The notes under the pieces are model-generated. The model saw only the letters and a program-made list of their open reading frames with translations, was not told where the DNA came from and did not search any database. A stretch of 64,000 bases of DNA from Aurantiacibacter gangjinensis (GTDB taxonomy: Bacteria > Pseudomonadota > Alphaproteobacteria > Sphingomonadales > Sphingomonadaceae). The stretch lies in the NCBI RefSeq assembly GCF_001886695.1, contig NZ_CP018098.1:124001-188000 (forward strand). Reading direction: 5' to 3'. A program made the position numbers and the translations under genes. Numbering within the stretch: the first letter of the stretch is position 1; each line of letters opens with the position of its first letter. Of the stretch, positions 8,141 to 17,877 are shown piece by piece.

Positions 8141-10924
8141 TCACCCATGCGCGCCGAAAATGTTGGCGATGGCGGTGGTGATGCGCAGGTTCAGCGCGTG
8201 GGCGCGTTCTATCGGGTCGATATAGTCGCGGTGGATCGCTTCATAGCCTTCGTCTCCGCCATCGGGCCAGTCGGTCGGCTCGGTCAGGTCGAAGCGGTCG
8301 ATGCGCGGGAAGTGGCGCGGATAGGCGCGGCGTAGCTGGGCCAGCGCTTCGTCCACGCGCAGGGTGAAGACCATTTCCAGCACATCGTCGCGGCTCACAT
8401 CGTTGGCGCGGCTGAAAGCGGGCACCGATACGGCGCGGATGAACATGGCTTGCAGCAGCGCGATGCGAAGCGCCTGCAGCACGCCAATCATGCGGCGCTT
8501 TTCCTCGCGGTTCTCCACCGGATCTTCATCGGGCACGTGGGCGAACAGGCGGTGCAGCTTCATCGCATCCACGCGAAGGCGACTGGCGAGGCGACGGAAA
8601 ACGCCGATCCGGTCGTCCTTGACGAGATAGGCACCCAGCGCCTCGCACGCTTCGGCCAGATGCGTTTCGGTGCCGCGATAGGGGCGGCTGGACCAGTAGG
8701 CGGAATTGAACAGCTCGCCATAGGCGGCGACTGTCTTCACGCTGGCCAGCGCATTGGAGGCGCGCACCAGCCGCATCAATTCGCGCCCGCGCGCGCTTTC
8801 GGAAAGCAGCGCGCCGATTTCCTCGAAATTGCCATCGGCTGCCGTGCCTACGCCGGCGATGACATTCACCGGATAGCTAAGCTGTTGCAGGATGGCATTG
8901 TGCGGGATGGCGCGGATCTGGCGCAGGCTCATTTCGCGGTCGGCATTGATGTCGCTCTGCCGGCGAGACACGCGACTGCCGGTGGAATTGAGCAGGCCAA
9001 GACCGAAAGCGGTGATGGCGCGGCTGTAGGTAGCGCTTTCGAGGTGCTCGCGCTGATGCTCTTTCACGGCGCGGTAGAAGTCGAGGCTCAAATCGGTGCG
9101 CTGGTAGAAGCTGTCCTTGGGCGCGTCCGCATCGGTTTCGCTGGGGCGCAGCACGGCGATGCGGGTGAGCAGCGCGCGCGCCAGTTCGGGCGTGGCAAAC
9201 CAGAGATAGCCGTCGCCGCCCTGGAAGCTGACTTCGGGCTCCAGCGGGATGCCCGCGCGGGCGAAGCGGCGCTTGGCCCATGGGGAGAGCGCCCAGTCCA
9301 GCCGGTCCGCCATCTTCGCCGGATGCGCGCCGCGGCCCATGCTTTCGCCATGCGTGTTAAAGATCAGCGCAGCGACGTCGCCGGACAAGCCATTGGCATG
9401 GATGGCTTGCGCGAGCCGGCCTTGCAGGCGCTCGATAGCGAGGCTGGCGGGGATCTGTCCGACGAAGCGTCCGGCATCGGAAAAGCCCGTCTGGATCGCC
9501 ACCCGGCCGCGCACCTTGGCGTAATCCTGGTAGACCTTTTCTGCCAGCAATTCGTCGAGGAAACGGCCGCCATGTTCCAGCGCGGTTTCGGTCTCAAATA
9601 GGGGCGAGATATCGACCTTGTCCTCGATGCCGAACAGTTTGGCGAAATAGAGCGCCGCGAGAACCGTGGCAGGCTCCTCGCACTCGGCAATCAGCATGCG
9701 GATCGGTGCGTCCGCATCCACATGGGCGAGGATCTGCGCCATGGCGAGGAATTGCCGGATGGCGGTGCTGGCCTCGATGGCGAGCGCGCCGAAGTTGCTG
9801 CGACGCGGGGTAAGCCCCTCGATGGCGCGGCGAAGATGGACCACGGCGCCCTTGCTGGCGAGGTCGAGATTGCCGTCCGGGTCCACCCGGCGGCGGATCG
9901 CGTTGTGCAACTGTTTGGCGTTCACGCGGAAATGGATCCAGCCCATGCCAAGACCATCCGCGCGCATGGCGGCAGCGAGCGTTTTCAGCTGGATGGCGCG
10001 CTCGCCGTCATCGGGGGAAGCAGCTTCTGCCTCCAGCCGGTCGATGTAAGGCGCGAGCGAGAGCAGCTTGCGCGGGTCCGGTGCCGTCAGCCGGTTGGCG
10101 GCGACAGACAAGGCGGCGGGATCGGAAAGATCGGCGGTGAAATCCTGCGCCCGCTCCAGCGCATAAAGCGAGGCGGGGCGCAGCTCGGAAAGCAGCTTGT
10201 GCCCGGCATCGATGGCTTCCAGATCGGCGACATAGCGTGCCAGCCGCTTCGCCTTTTCCGAAAGGCGGAAGCCGATGGAATTGGACCATGTAATGTCCGT
10301 CCGACCATCCATGTCGTACCCCACCCAGCTCGCAAAGCGGAAGGGGAGGGGGGCGAGGTCGGTCCACTTATCCGGCCACACGGCTTTTGCATGCCGAAGC
10401 AGCTGGGCAACGATGGCGCTGCGCGCATCCTGCGCGTGGCCGATGGCCTGCATGGCGCGGCCATGTTCGTAGGCGAGAGTGACTTGCGGGCGATCGCCGC
10501 CCACGCAATCCGCGCTCACCGCGTCTCCGCCGGAGGCTTCGCGCGCCACCGCTTCGGACTGGTCGGGTGTGAGCAGGAAAGTGGGATGCGCGGTGAAGAC
10601 GGCATGCAGCTGCGGCCGCTCCCAACTGGCGCGGAAGGCATCGAAATCGTCGCTGCGCAGCGTCGCGGCGAGCGCCTTTTCGTTCGCGTCCGCCGGGATC
10701 GGCGCGACCATGCATTCCAGCCGCGCGGCCCGCTCGTGCAGCGATTTGACTTCAAGCTCGGCAATCAGCGCCTCGCAATCGTCGAGCGACAATTCGCCCG
10801 CTTCGAGCTGCCGCGACAGATCGTGCGCCAGTTGGAAGACCGGGTTGAATTGCGGTGTGTCGACCGTGCGCTTGTGCAGTTCGCGCAAGCGCTGCGAAAG
10901 GTCGGCAACAGTAGGAGATTTCAC
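8141..10924 (-). CDS. Divergent phosphoenolpyruvate carboxylase homologue
   Basis: This 927-residue protein shows the PEPC family fold, with recognisable but altered motifs. The TAHPTE-like motif reads FTAHPTFLLTP. A counterpart of the YSDSNKD loop reads GFSDAGRFVG, so the usual Lys is missing. The FHGRGG region reads THGESMGRGAHPAK, and the QGE region reads EVSFQGGDGYLWF. A canonical enzyme makes oxaloacetate from PEP and bicarbonate. Several catalytic positions differ here, so activity should not be assumed. The GTG at 10924 overlaps the eda stop as GTGA, so translation is coupled to eda and this is the last gene of the Entner-Doudoroff operon. The operon position suggests a role at the PEP/pyruvate node. 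Confidence 0.65.
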   Translation of the reverse strand: MKSPTVADLSQRLRELHKRTVDTPQFNPVFQLAHDLSRQLEAGELSLDDCEALIAELEVKSLHERAARLECMVAPIPADANEKALAATLRSDDFDAFRASWERPQLHAVFTAHPTFLLTPDQSEAVAREASGGDAVSADCVGGDRPQVTLAYEHGRAMQAIGHAQDARSAIVAQLLRHAKAVWPDKWTDLAPLPFRFASWVGYDMDGRTDITWSNSIGFRLSEKAKRLARYVADLEAIDAGHKLLSELRPASLYALERAQDFTADLSDPAALSVAANRLTAPDPRKLLSLAPYIDRLEAEAASPDDGERAIQLKTLAAAMRADGLGMGWIHFRVNAKQLHNAIRRRVDPDGNLDLASKGAVVHLRRAIEGLTPRRSNFGALAIEASTAIRQFLAMAQILAHVDADAPIRMLIAECEEPATVLAALYFAKLFGIEDKVDISPLFETETALEHGGRFLDELLAEKVYQDYAKVRGRVAIQTGFSDAGRFVGQIPASLAIERLQGRLAQAIHANGLSGDVAALIFNTHGESMGRGAHPAKMADRLDWALSPWAKRRFARAGIPLEPEVSFQGGDGYLWFATPELARALLTRIAVLRPSETDADAPKDSFYQRTDLSLDFYRAVKEHQREHLESATYSRAITAFGLGLLNSTGSRVSRRQSDINADREMSLRQIRAIPHNAILQQLSYPVNVIAGVGTAADGNFEEIGALLSESARGRELMRLVRASNALASVKTVAAYGELFNSAYWSSRPYRGTETHLAEACEALGAYLVKDDRIGVFRRLASRLRVDAMKLHRLFAHVPDEDPVENREEKRRMIGVLQALRIALLQAMFIRAVSVPAFSRANDVSRDDVLEMVFTLRVDEALAQLRRAYPRHFPRIDRFDLTEPTDWPDGGDEGYEAIHRDYIDPIERAHALNLRITTAIANIFGAHG

Positions 10925-11529
10925 AGAGTTGCCGCCTCGCGCGCCAGCTGGCTGATCTGTTCGGGCGATGCGCCGCTCGGGGCGACCCAGCTGCCGCCCA
11001 CGCAATAAACGAAATCATGCGCCAGCCATTCGGGCGCCGTCTCGGCGGAAATGCCCCCCGTGGGGCAAAACTTGCACTGGCCGAAAGGTGCGGCGAGCGC
11101 TTTCAGCGCAGGAATGCCGCCAGCGGCAGTGGCGGGGAAGAACTTGAAATGCGTAAGTCCCAAATCCAGCCCGCGCATGATGTCGCCTGCATTTGCAGTG
11201 CCGGGCAGGAACGGTATGCCCGATTTGACCGCCGCCTCGCCCAGTGGCTTGGTGAGGCCGGGAGAGACGATGAACTCGCTGCCCGCATCCAGCGCCGCTT
11301 TCATCTGGTCGGGATTGGTGACCGTGCCCGCGCCAACGATGGCCCCAGGCACCAGGTTCATGCGCTTGATCGCTTCCAGCGCGTCATCGGTCCGCAGCGT
11401 GACTTCGAGGACTTTCAGGCCGCCCTCGACCAGCGCTTCCGCCGTCTCGCGGGCGTGGCCGATATCGTCCACCACCAGCACCGGGATGACCGGCGCGGTC
11501 TGCATCACATCTTCGATGGCGTAGAGCAT
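10921..11529 (-). CDS. eda: 2-dehydro-3-deoxyphosphogluconate (KDPG) aldolase
   Basis: The 202-residue class I aldolase splits KDPG into pyruvate and glyceraldehyde-3-phosphate, the last Entner-Doudoroff step. Diagnostic features are VLEVTLRTDDALEAI, the GAGTVTNPDQ loop, and the Schiff-base lysine expected in FKFFPATAAGG, which is followed by FCPTGGI. The ATG at 11529 is chosen because it gives a stop-start overlap with glk (TGATG) and a family-like N-terminus, MLYAIEDVMQTAP. It is followed by the ppc-like gene with a GTGA overlap. Confidence 0.95.
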   Translation of the reverse strand: MLYAIEDVMQTAPVIPVLVVDDIGHARETAEALVEGGLKVLEVTLRTDDALEAIKRMNLVPGAIVGAGTVTNPDQMKAALDAGSEFIVSPGLTKPLGEAAVKSGIPFLPGTANAGDIMRGLDLGLTHFKFFPATAAGGIPALKALAAPFGQCKFCPTGGISAETAPEWLAHDFVYCVGGSWVAPSGASPEQISQLAREAATL

Positions 11530-12503
11530 CAATCGTCTCCGAATTTCTGGCAATAGGCAGCCGCCGCGCCGAACAGGCCGGGCTGGGGGTGGGTGATGAG
11601 CTTGACCGGCAGGCCTGCCATCAGGCCGGCAAAACGGCCCTTGGCGCGAAACCGCTCGGCAAAGCCGGATTTCGGCAGATGGTCGCGCAGCCGGTAGCCA
11701 AGCCCGCCTGCAATCACGACGGCCTTCGCGCCATGCGCCAGCGCCATGTCGCCCGCGACCGAGCCGAGCGAAAGGCAGAAACGGTCCACGGCAGCCGCAG
11801 CAAGGCTATCCTCGCCATTCATGCCCCTGGTCCAGATTTCGACATCGTCCAGCTCGGGCACGCTCTTGCGCTCCAGCGAGGCGAGGGTGTGATAAATATC
11901 GGAAATGGCAGGACCGGCCACGACCCGCTCCACCGACACGCGCGTATGCCGCTTGCGCAGTCGGGCAAGGATCGCATCCTCGATGGAATCGAGCGGCGCG
12001 AAATCGATATGGCCGCCTTCGGTAGCGGAGACGCGGTAGGTGCCGTCCGCTTCGCGGTAGAGGTGCGCCACGCCGAGGCCCGTGCCCGGCCCCATGACGG
12101 TGAGCCGTCCGGTCGGCGGCAATGGCCCTTCGGGGCCGGTCAGGTGCAGATATTCATCCTCGCCCGCACGCGCGACCGCATGGGCGACCGCTTCGAAATC
12201 GTTGACGATCTTGAAGCTGTCCACGCCCAGCTTCTCTTTCACAAGCGCCGGTCGGATGATCCATGGATTGTTGGTGAAGCGGATGACTTCGCCGCCCACC
12301 GGCCCCGCAATCGCCATGGCCACGCGCGAGGGAATGTCGCCGCCCTTCTGCGCGCGGTAATCTTCCCACGCAGTCTGAAAACTGGCGTGATCGTCCGTGT
12401 GCAGCGTGACGGGTTCGTCCATCGTGATGCTGCCATCATCGGCGTGCGTTGCGATGGCGAAGCGGGCATGGGTGCCGCCGATGTCTACGGTGACGAGCTG
12501 CAT
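11529..12503 (-). CDS. glk: Glucokinase (ROK-unrelated bacterial Glk family)
   Basis: The 324-residue enzyme phosphorylates glucose to glucose-6-phosphate with ATP, feeding Zwf. The N-terminal phosphate loop reads VTVDIGGTHARFAIA. The glucose-binding part contains the NDFEAVAHAVAR stretch, and MGPGTGLGVAHLYR forms the second nucleotide loop. The C-terminal adenosine region reads VVIAGGLGYR. Its ATG at 12503 overlaps the edd stop as TGATG, and its own stop overlaps eda in the same way, so the operon is tightly coupled. Confidence 0.94.
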   Translation of the reverse strand: MQLVTVDIGGTHARFAIATHADDGSITMDEPVTLHTDDHASFQTAWEDYRAQKGGDIPSRVAMAIAGPVGGEVIRFTNNPWIIRPALVKEKLGVDSFKIVNDFEAVAHAVARAGEDEYLHLTGPEGPLPPTGRLTVMGPGTGLGVAHLYREADGTYRVSATEGGHIDFAPLDSIEDAILARLRKRHTRVSVERVVAGPAISDIYHTLASLERKSVPELDDVEIWTRGMNGEDSLAAAAVDRFCLSLGSVAGDMALAHGAKAVVIAGGLGYRLRDHLPKSGFAERFRAKGRFAGLMAGLPVKLITHPQPGLFGAAAAYCQKFGDD

Positions 12504-14317
12504 CACAGGCCTCCGGTCGCCAGCATCGCGCTGCCGCCGCGCTCGGCTTCGTCGGCGAAATTGCGGAACATGGCGAAGATCTCGCGGCCCGTGCCGCTTT
12601 CAGGCGCCGGGTCGGGCGCGGGCGTGCGGCTGCCCAGATCGGCAGTGGTCGAAAGCTCGCCGGTCTCGGCGCAGACTTTGACCACGTCGCCATCCTGCAA
12701 AAGAGACAGTGGTCCGCCGCCTAGCGCTTCGGGCGAGCAGTGGATGGCGCTCGGCACCTTGCCGCTCGCGCCGGACATGCGGCCATCCGTCACCAGCGCC
12801 ACGCGGTAGCCGCGATCCTGCAGCACGCCCAATGCCGGGGTTAGCTTGTGCAGTTCGGGCATGCCGTTGGCGCGCGGCCCCTGGAAACGGACCACGACCA
12901 CGACATCGCGGTCCAGTTCGCCCTTTTTGAAGCATTCATTCACCGCAGCCTGCGTCTGGAACACGCGGCACGGGGCTTCGATGGTCCAGCGTTCTTTCTC
13001 GACAGCGGAGGACTTGAAGCAGGCGCGACCGAGATTGCCCTGCACCAGCCGCATGCCGCCATCCGGCTGGAACGGGTCGGAAGCGGGGCGCAGCATGGTG
13101 TCGTCACCGCTCTCGCCCACATCGCGCCAGCTTAGCATATCGTCATCGAGCCACGGTTCCTGTCCGTATTGCTCCATGCCGCGCGTCTCGCCCACGCCGA
13201 TGACATCCGCATGGGCGAGGCCTGCGCTGGTCAGTTCCTTGATGACAAATCCCATGCCGCCAGCTTCGTGGAAGTGGTTCGTATCGCCGGAGCCGTTGGG
13301 ATAGACGCGCGCGAGCAGCGGCACCGCGCCGGACAGTTCGGAAAGATCGGTCCAGTCGATCTGCACACCCGCTGCCCGGGCGAAGGCGGGGATGTGGATC
13401 GCGTGATTGGTAGAGCCGCCCGTCGCCAGCAGGCCGACAGCGGCATTCACGATGGCTTTCTCGTCAACGCAATGGCCCAGCGGGCGGAAATCGTTGCCGT
13501 TCCTGCCCATGGCGGTGACGCGCTGCACGGCGGCCCGGTCCAGCGCCTGCCGGATCTTGGTGCCCGGCTGAAAGAAGGCAGCGCCCGGCACGTGCAGGCC
13601 CATCATCTCCATCATCATCTGGTTGGAATTGGCCGTGCCGAAAAAGGTGCAGGTGCCCGGCGAATGATAGCTGCCCAGCTCGCTTTCCAGCAGTTCCGCG
13701 CGGGTCGCCTTGCCCTCTGCATAAAGCTGGCGGACGCGCTGCTTTTCCTTGTTGGAGACGCCCGAGGGCATCGGCCCGCTGGGCACGAAAACGGCGGGCA
13801 GGTGCCCGAAGCGCAGCGCGCCCATCAGCAGGCCGGGCACGATCTTGTCGCAAATGCCCAGCAACAGCATGCCGTCATACATGGCGTGGCTGAGCGCGAC
13901 GCCGGTGCTGAGCGCAATCACATCGCGGGAAAAGAGCGAGAGCTCCATACCCGTCTCGCCCTGCGTCACGCCGTCGCACATGGCCGGCGTGCCGCCCGCC
14001 ACCTGCGCGGTGGCGCCGACTTCGCGGGCGTAGATTTTCAGGCGCTCGGGATAGCGGCCATAGGGCTGATGCGCGCTCAGCATGTCATTATAGCTGGTGA
14101 CGATGCCGATATTGGGGCCGCGATTGGTTTTGAGCGCTTCCTGGTCCTCCTCCGCACCCGCAAAGGCGTGGGCGAGATTGGAGCAGGAAACCTGGCTGCG
14201 CTCGGGCTGGTTATCCGCCTCGCGGTCGATCAGGTAGAGATAGGCGCGGCGGCTGTCTTTCGACTTCTCGATGATCCGGTCGGTAACGCGCGCGATGGTG
14301 GGGTGAAGATTACTCAT
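12503..14317 (-). CDS. edd: Phosphogluconate dehydratase
   Basis: The 604-residue IlvD/Edd-family dehydratase converts 6-phosphogluconate to KDPG using a 4Fe-4S cluster. Cluster cysteines are expected in [14 protein letters not shown] and in GICDKIVPG. Downstream are [26 protein letters not shown] and the C-terminal [16 protein letters not shown]. Length and motifs are normal for the family. The start at 14317 overlaps the zwf stop by 8 bases, and the stop overlaps the glk start. Confidence 0.95.
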   Translation of the reverse strand: MSNLHPTIARVTDRIIEKSKDSRRAYLYLIDREADNQPERSQVSCSNLAHAFAGAEEDQEALKTNRGPNIGIVTSYNDMLSAHQPYGRYPERLKIYAREVGATAQVAGGTPAMCDGVTQGETGMELSLFSRDVIALSTGVALSHAMYDGMLLLGICDKIVPGLLMGALRFGHLPAVFVPSGPMPSGVSNKEKQRVRQLYAEGKATRAELLESELGSYHSPGTCTFFGTANSNQMMMEMMGLHVPGAAFFQPGTKIRQALDRAAVQRVTAMGRNGNDFRPLGHCVDEKAIVNAAVGLLATGGSTNHAIHIPAFARAAGVQIDWTDLSELSGAVPLLARVYPNGSGDTNHFHEAGGMGFVIKELTSAGLAHADVIGVGETRGMEQYGQEPWLDDDMLSWRDVGESGDDTMLRPASDPFQPDGGMRLVQGNLGRACFKSSAVEKERWTIEAPCRVFQTQAAVNECFKKGELDRDVVVVVRFQGPRANGMPELHKLTPALGVLQDRGYRVALVTDGRMSGASGKVPSAIHCSPEALGGGPLSLLQDGDVVKVCAETGELSTTADLGSRTPAPDPAPESGTGREIFAMFRNFADEAERGGSAMLATGGL

Positions 14318-15740
14318 GCCACGTTACTCCGTCGCGTTCGGCCAGCGCGATGGCGGCACTCGGCCCCCAATTGCCTGCGCTGTATGGCTTCGGCTTGATG
14401 CCTTCGGTTTCCCACGTCTCGCGAATGGCGTCGATCCAGTTCCACTGCGCTTCCACCTCGTCGCGGCGGACGAAAAGGGTCTGCCGACCCTCGATCAGGT
14501 CGAGCAGCAGGCGCTCATAGGCAATCCGTTTGTGCTTGCCGGTGAAGGCGTCGGGCATGGAAATGTCGAGCGGGATTTCGCGCAGCACCATGCCATCCTG
14601 CTCTATGCCCGGCACTTTCGACATCACCGACAGATGCACGTTTTCCTGCGGCTGGATGCCGATGACGAGGCGGTTCTGCGTCAGCTTCGCGCCGGGGAAG
14701 ATGGAATGCGGCACGCAGCGGAATTGCACGACGATTTCGGTCACCCGTTCCGGCATGCGCTTGCCGGTGCGCATGTAAAAGGGCACGCCCTGCCAGCGCC
14801 AATTGTCGATATGAGCCTTCAGCGCCACGAAGGTTTCGGTATCGCTTTCCCGGCCCAGCTCCTCGTCATAGCCGGGCACGATCTCGCCATCGGACGCGCC
14901 GCCGCGATACTGGCCGGTGACGATTTCCGACGGTTTGACCGGCCGCAGCGCGCGCAGCACTTTCACCTTCTCGTCTCGCACCGCGCCGGCTTCGAAACTG
15001 CCGGGCGGCTCCATTGCTACGAGCGCGAGCAGTTGCAGCATATGGTTCTGCACCATGTCGCGCAGCGCGCCAGCGCCGTCGTAAAAGTCGACGCGGCTTT
15101 CCAGCCCAACGGTCTCGCCCACGGTGATCTGCACATGCTCGATATGCTGGGCGTTCCACAGCGGCTCGAACAGGATGTTGGCAAAGCGCAGCGCGATGAG
15201 GTTCTGCACCGTTTCCTTGCCGAGATAATGATCGATACGGAAGATGCGGTCTTCGCTGAAGGCGCTGGCGACGGCATCGTTGATGGCGCAGCTGGTTTCA
15301 AGATCGGTGCCGAGCGGCTTTTCCAGACAGATGCGCGAATTGCTGTCCGCCAGGCCGTGCTGGGCCAGCCCTTCGATGGTCGGCTTGAACAGGCTGGGCG
15401 CGGTGGAGAGGAAGATGGCGACCTCGCGGTTCTCGCCCACCTTGGCGGCCAGATCGGCATAGCCTTCGGGCGTCGTCACATCGAGGCTCTGATAGCTCAG
15501 CCGGTTGAGGAAGCCTGCCATGCCGCCGCGGCGATGGTCGGGCAGATAGGTCTCGATCGCCTCGCGCGCGAAATCGCGGAACTCGCTATCCGATAGCTGC
15601 GAGCGGGCCGTGCCGACGATGCGCAGATCCTCGCCGAGCAAATCTTCCGCATCAAGCGCGCAGAGCGAGGGAAGCAGCATGCGCTTCGACAGGTCGCCCG
15701 TCGCGCCGAACAGGATGAGCGTTTGTGCCTTGTTGTTCAA
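14310..15740 (-). CDS. zwf: Glucose-6-phosphate 1-dehydrogenase
   Basis: The 476-residue enzyme oxidises glucose-6-phosphate to 6-phosphogluconolactone with NAD(P)+ and is the first gene of the Entner-Doudoroff operon. The Rossmann motif is [16 protein letters not shown] at residues 12-27, the substrate and catalytic motif is [10 protein letters not shown], and the C-terminal region has FYMRTGKRM. The gene is led by a 227-base non-coding region that must carry the operon promoter. A 6-phosphogluconolactonase gene (pgl) is not between zwf and edd, so it is either elsewhere or absent. Confidence 0.95.
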   Translation of the reverse strand: MNNKAQTLILFGATGDLSKRMLLPSLCALDAEDLLGEDLRIVGTARSQLSDSEFRDFAREAIETYLPDHRRGGMAGFLNRLSYQSLDVTTPEGYADLAAKVGENREVAIFLSTAPSLFKPTIEGLAQHGLADSNSRICLEKPLGTDLETSCAINDAVASAFSEDRIFRIDHYLGKETVQNLIALRFANILFEPLWNAQHIEHVQITVGETVGLESRVDFYDGAGALRDMVQNHMLQLLALVAMEPPGSFEAGAVRDEKVKVLRALRPVKPSEIVTGQYRGGASDGEIVPGYDEELGRESDTETFVALKAHIDNWRWQGVPFYMRTGKRMPERVTEIVVQFRCVPHSIFPGAKLTQNRLVIGIQPQENVHLSVMSKVPGIEQDGMVLREIPLDISMPDAFTGKHKRIAYERLLLDLIEGRQTLFVRRDEVEAQWNWIDAIRETWETEGIKPKPYSAGNWGPSAAIALAERDGVTWHE

Positions 15741-15795
15741 ATGGGAGCCTCAAAAGGTAATCGGGTCGCAGGACGACACACTAGCGCCGAACTTT

Positions 15796-15808
15796 GTTGC
15801 AGCGCAAC
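15796..15808. promoter_or_regulatory. Short inverted repeat upstream of zwf (possible operator)
   Basis: GTTGC-AGC-GCAAC is a perfect 5-base inverted repeat lying 56-68 bases upstream of the zwf start codon. It is set in a region with a further near-repeat (ATACGAATGCATAGC and GTAGCATGCGAATAG, about 15812-15860). The position suits a regulator site of the glucose operon. No regulator gene lies next to it, and the match is short, so this is a weak call. Confidence 0.3.
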
Positions 15809-15967
15809 GACAGCATACGAATGCATAGCAAATCGCCGGAATTGCGTAGCATGCGAATAGGCTCCGTTCGTTCGCGTGGCAAAATGTTACAGCAATGCGC
15901 CGGACCTAGCGAAGTGCGACGCGCATTGCACGTCCTTTGTGAACGTTAACAAGCGTATGGCCTGTTG

Positions 15968-16768
15968 TCAGTTACTCTCGCTGACTTCGACCGAACTGCT
16001 CTGGAAGTCGTTCATGCCGAAGCTGGTAAGGAAGCTGACATCGGCAGCGTCGCGCCCGATGCCGATCTTCACCGTCTTGGCAGGGTCCGCCATGCCGGTC
16101 GCATCCACGATATACCAAGCGCCGCCGCCCTCGATGGTCGGATCCTTGAGGAACACTTCGGCGACCGCATGGAAATCGGGGGGCTCCACGCCCGGCGCGT
16201 AGCAGCTGACATAGCGGGCCGGGATGGTGGATGCGCGCGCGAAGGTGATGAGCACGTGGGCATAATCACGACAGATGCCGCGCCGCTCCACGAAGCTATC
16301 GAGCGCGGTGGTCGTCGCATTGGACGCGCCCGGGGTGTAGGTGAAATTGTCTGCAATCCACTGGCACATGGCGACGACTTTCGCGCCGCCCTCCAGCCCA
16401 CCGAACCGGTCGGCGACGAAGCTTTGCATCCGGTCGGCCTGGCAGTAGCGGGAATCGAACAGGTATTCGACCGTCTCGCCCGGCAAGTCATGCGGGTCGA
16501 GCCGGTCGAGACTGCCGAGATCGGGCGAGATGCGATCCACTTCGACCTGCGCCGTGTATTGCACGCTGTAATCGCCCTCCGCCCGCACCCAGATGCGTTC
16601 CCCGATCGCGTCCTGCGCAGGCACGCGGGCGATATGCATCGCGTCGCTCAGCTGAGTGTCGCTGGACAGAATGCGCTGTTCCGGGATCGCCGCCGCCTCG
16701 AACTGCAACAGCAGGTCGGTCGGCTGGTCGAGGTGGAAAGCAAAGCGGGCGTTGATGTCGATGGGCAT
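15968..16768 (-). CDS. Transglutaminase-like cysteine peptidase family protein
   Basis: This 266-residue protein has a bacterial transglutaminase-like N-terminal beta domain (MPIDINARFAFHLDQPTDL) and a core with an intact Cys-His-Asp triad: RRGICRDYAHVLI, then PPDFHAVAEVFL, then YIVDATGMA. Proteins of this type are usually cytoplasmic proteases or amidases of unknown substrate. The ATG at 16768 is preferred because homology-like sequence starts there. It runs in the same direction as the downstream half of the locus (YjbQ at 16807-17223), 38 bases away, so the two may be co-transcribed. Confidence 0.8.
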   Translation of the reverse strand: MPIDINARFAFHLDQPTDLLLQFEAAAIPEQRILSSDTQLSDAMHIARVPAQDAIGERIWVRAEGDYSVQYTAQVEVDRISPDLGSLDRLDPHDLPGETVEYLFDSRYCQADRMQSFVADRFGGLEGGAKVVAMCQWIADNFTYTPGASNATTTALDSFVERRGICRDYAHVLITFARASTIPARYVSCYAPGVEPPDFHAVAEVFLKDPTIEGGGAWYIVDATGMADPAKTVKIGIGRDAADVSFLTSFGMNDFQSSSVEVSESN

Positions 16769-16806
16769 ATATGTCTGGCAACGGGGCGCGGCGGACAAGG
16801 TTTCTC

Positions 16807-17223
16807 CTAATCGCCGATAAGATGCGCGACCACGCTGCGCGCATGCGGGCGTGTGCGATGTTCCGCGAGGAAAATGCCCTGCCATGTGCCCAGCGCCATC
16901 CGTCCATCGCGCACGGGGATCGAGAGCGACGCACCCGTCACCATGGTGCGGATATGGGCGGGCATATCGTCCGGCCCCTCATCGTCATGCTCGTAGGGCC
17001 CGCCTTCGGGCGCGGCGCGCGAGAGCCAGTGCAGCAGGTCGTGCTGGACGGCAGGAGCGGCGTTTTCATTGATGAGCAGACTCGCCGATGTGTGCCGGCA
17101 GAACAGCGTCAGCAGGCCCGTGGTCAGCCCGGTTTGCGATAGCCATGCCGCGACCTCTTCGGTCAGTTCGGTGAAAGCCTTGCCATCGGTGTAGATCGTG
17201 AATTCGGTCTGTGCCTGTTGCAT
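16807..17223 (-). CDS. YjbQ family protein (secondary thiamine-phosphate synthase-like)
   Basis: The 138-residue protein has the UPF0047/YjbQ fold. It shows the conserved LTLFCRHTSASLLINENA motif, the segment YEHDDEGPDDMPAHIR, then SIPVRDGRMALGTWQGIFLAEHR, with conserved histidines and acidic residues likely binding a metal. Some members have weak thiamine-phosphate synthase activity, but the physiological role is unsettled. The ATG at 17223 gives the family N-terminus MQQAQTEFTIYT. Confidence 0.85.
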   Translation of the reverse strand: MQQAQTEFTIYTDGKAFTELTEEVAAWLSQTGLTTGLLTLFCRHTSASLLINENAAPAVQHDLLHWLSRAAPEGGPYEHDDEGPDDMPAHIRTMVTGASLSIPVRDGRMALGTWQGIFLAEHRTRPHARSVVAHLIGD

Positions 17224-17356
17224 GGTGGTGTGCGTAGCGGGATGGGCGCGTTCTCGCCATGGCCATGGGCAAAAACGCCGCTTTGACCCATTTGGGATAT
17301 GTCCGGATCGGACACGCCATCCTAGGGCGCCCTTCGACACAAACGGAGGGAACACC

Positions 17357-17689
17357 ATGAAGAAGATCCTGCTTTCGTCGGCCTGCGTCGCGCTGGTCGC
17401 CATTCCGACCGCCGCTTCGGCGCAGTTCGGCGCCCTGCGCGATGCCGCGCGCGACGTTGAGAATGCCGCCGACGATGCTCGGCAGACTGCCGAAACCGCG
17501 CAAGCCGTGGTCGAAACGGTGGAAGCGATTGCCGATGGCGATATCGAAGATGCTGCCGAGACGCTGGGCCAGTGCGCTGCCGCGACGGCCACCGAAGCCG
17601 CGCTGACCGGCCAGCTCGACCGTTCTGCCGAAGACCACGCCGAAGTGGCTGCCGAGTGCGTCGTGACCGAGGCCACGCTTGCCGAGTAA
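17357..17689 (+). CDS. Small exported protein of unknown function
   Basis: The 110-residue protein starts after a GGAGGG ribosome-binding site and carries a clear signal peptide (MKKILLSSACVALVAIPTAA, cleaved near SAQ). The mature part is acidic and alanine-rich, with a helix-forming pattern (RDVENAADDARQTAETAQAVVETVEAIADG), and has two cysteines that could form one disulfide (GQCAAA, AECVVT). I do not recognise the family. It stands alone, between the YjbQ gene and the LuxR fusion. A 13-base tandem repeat spans its stop codon. Confidence 0.65.
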   Translation: MKKILLSSACVALVAIPTAASAQFGALRDAARDVENAADDARQTAETAQAVVETVEAIADGDIEDAAETLGQCAAATATEAALTGQLDRSAEDHAEVAAECVVTEATLAE

Positions 17690-17706
17690 ATTGGCCGAGT
17701 AAATTG
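17681..17706 (+). repeat. Two tandem copies of a 13-base repeat over a stop codon
   Basis: GCCGAGTAAATTG occurs twice head to tail. The first copy contains the TAA of the preceding small gene, and the second duplicates that end. It looks like a small slippage duplication with no coding consequence. Confidence 0.6.
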
Positions 17707-17770
17707 GCAGAATAAGACAGAATGCGATGTGGCGGACCCTCCATCGATAGCCCCGATGCCGCCATGTCCA

Positions 17771-17817
17771 TGCCTGCCGTCTCCAAGGCATGATCCCGAT
17801 TTTGGGGGCGGCAGGCA
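17771..17817 (+). terminator. Weak terminator-like inverted repeat after the small exported protein gene
   Basis: TGCCTGCCG (17771-17779) pairs perfectly with CGGCAGGCA (17809-17817), across a 29-base loop. The loop is long and no strong T-run follows, so a role in termination is only possible. Confidence 0.3.
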
Positions 17818-17877
17818 CACCTGCCTTTTGGTAACAGGCTTGTGCTACGAGGCAGGTGAAACCTTGTTCACCCGGTG

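Noticed and set aside
8450-11008. Long plus-strand frames at 8450-9601 and 9722-11008
   Set aside because: They are antisense to the PEP-carboxylase homologue and have no motif or ribosome-binding site.
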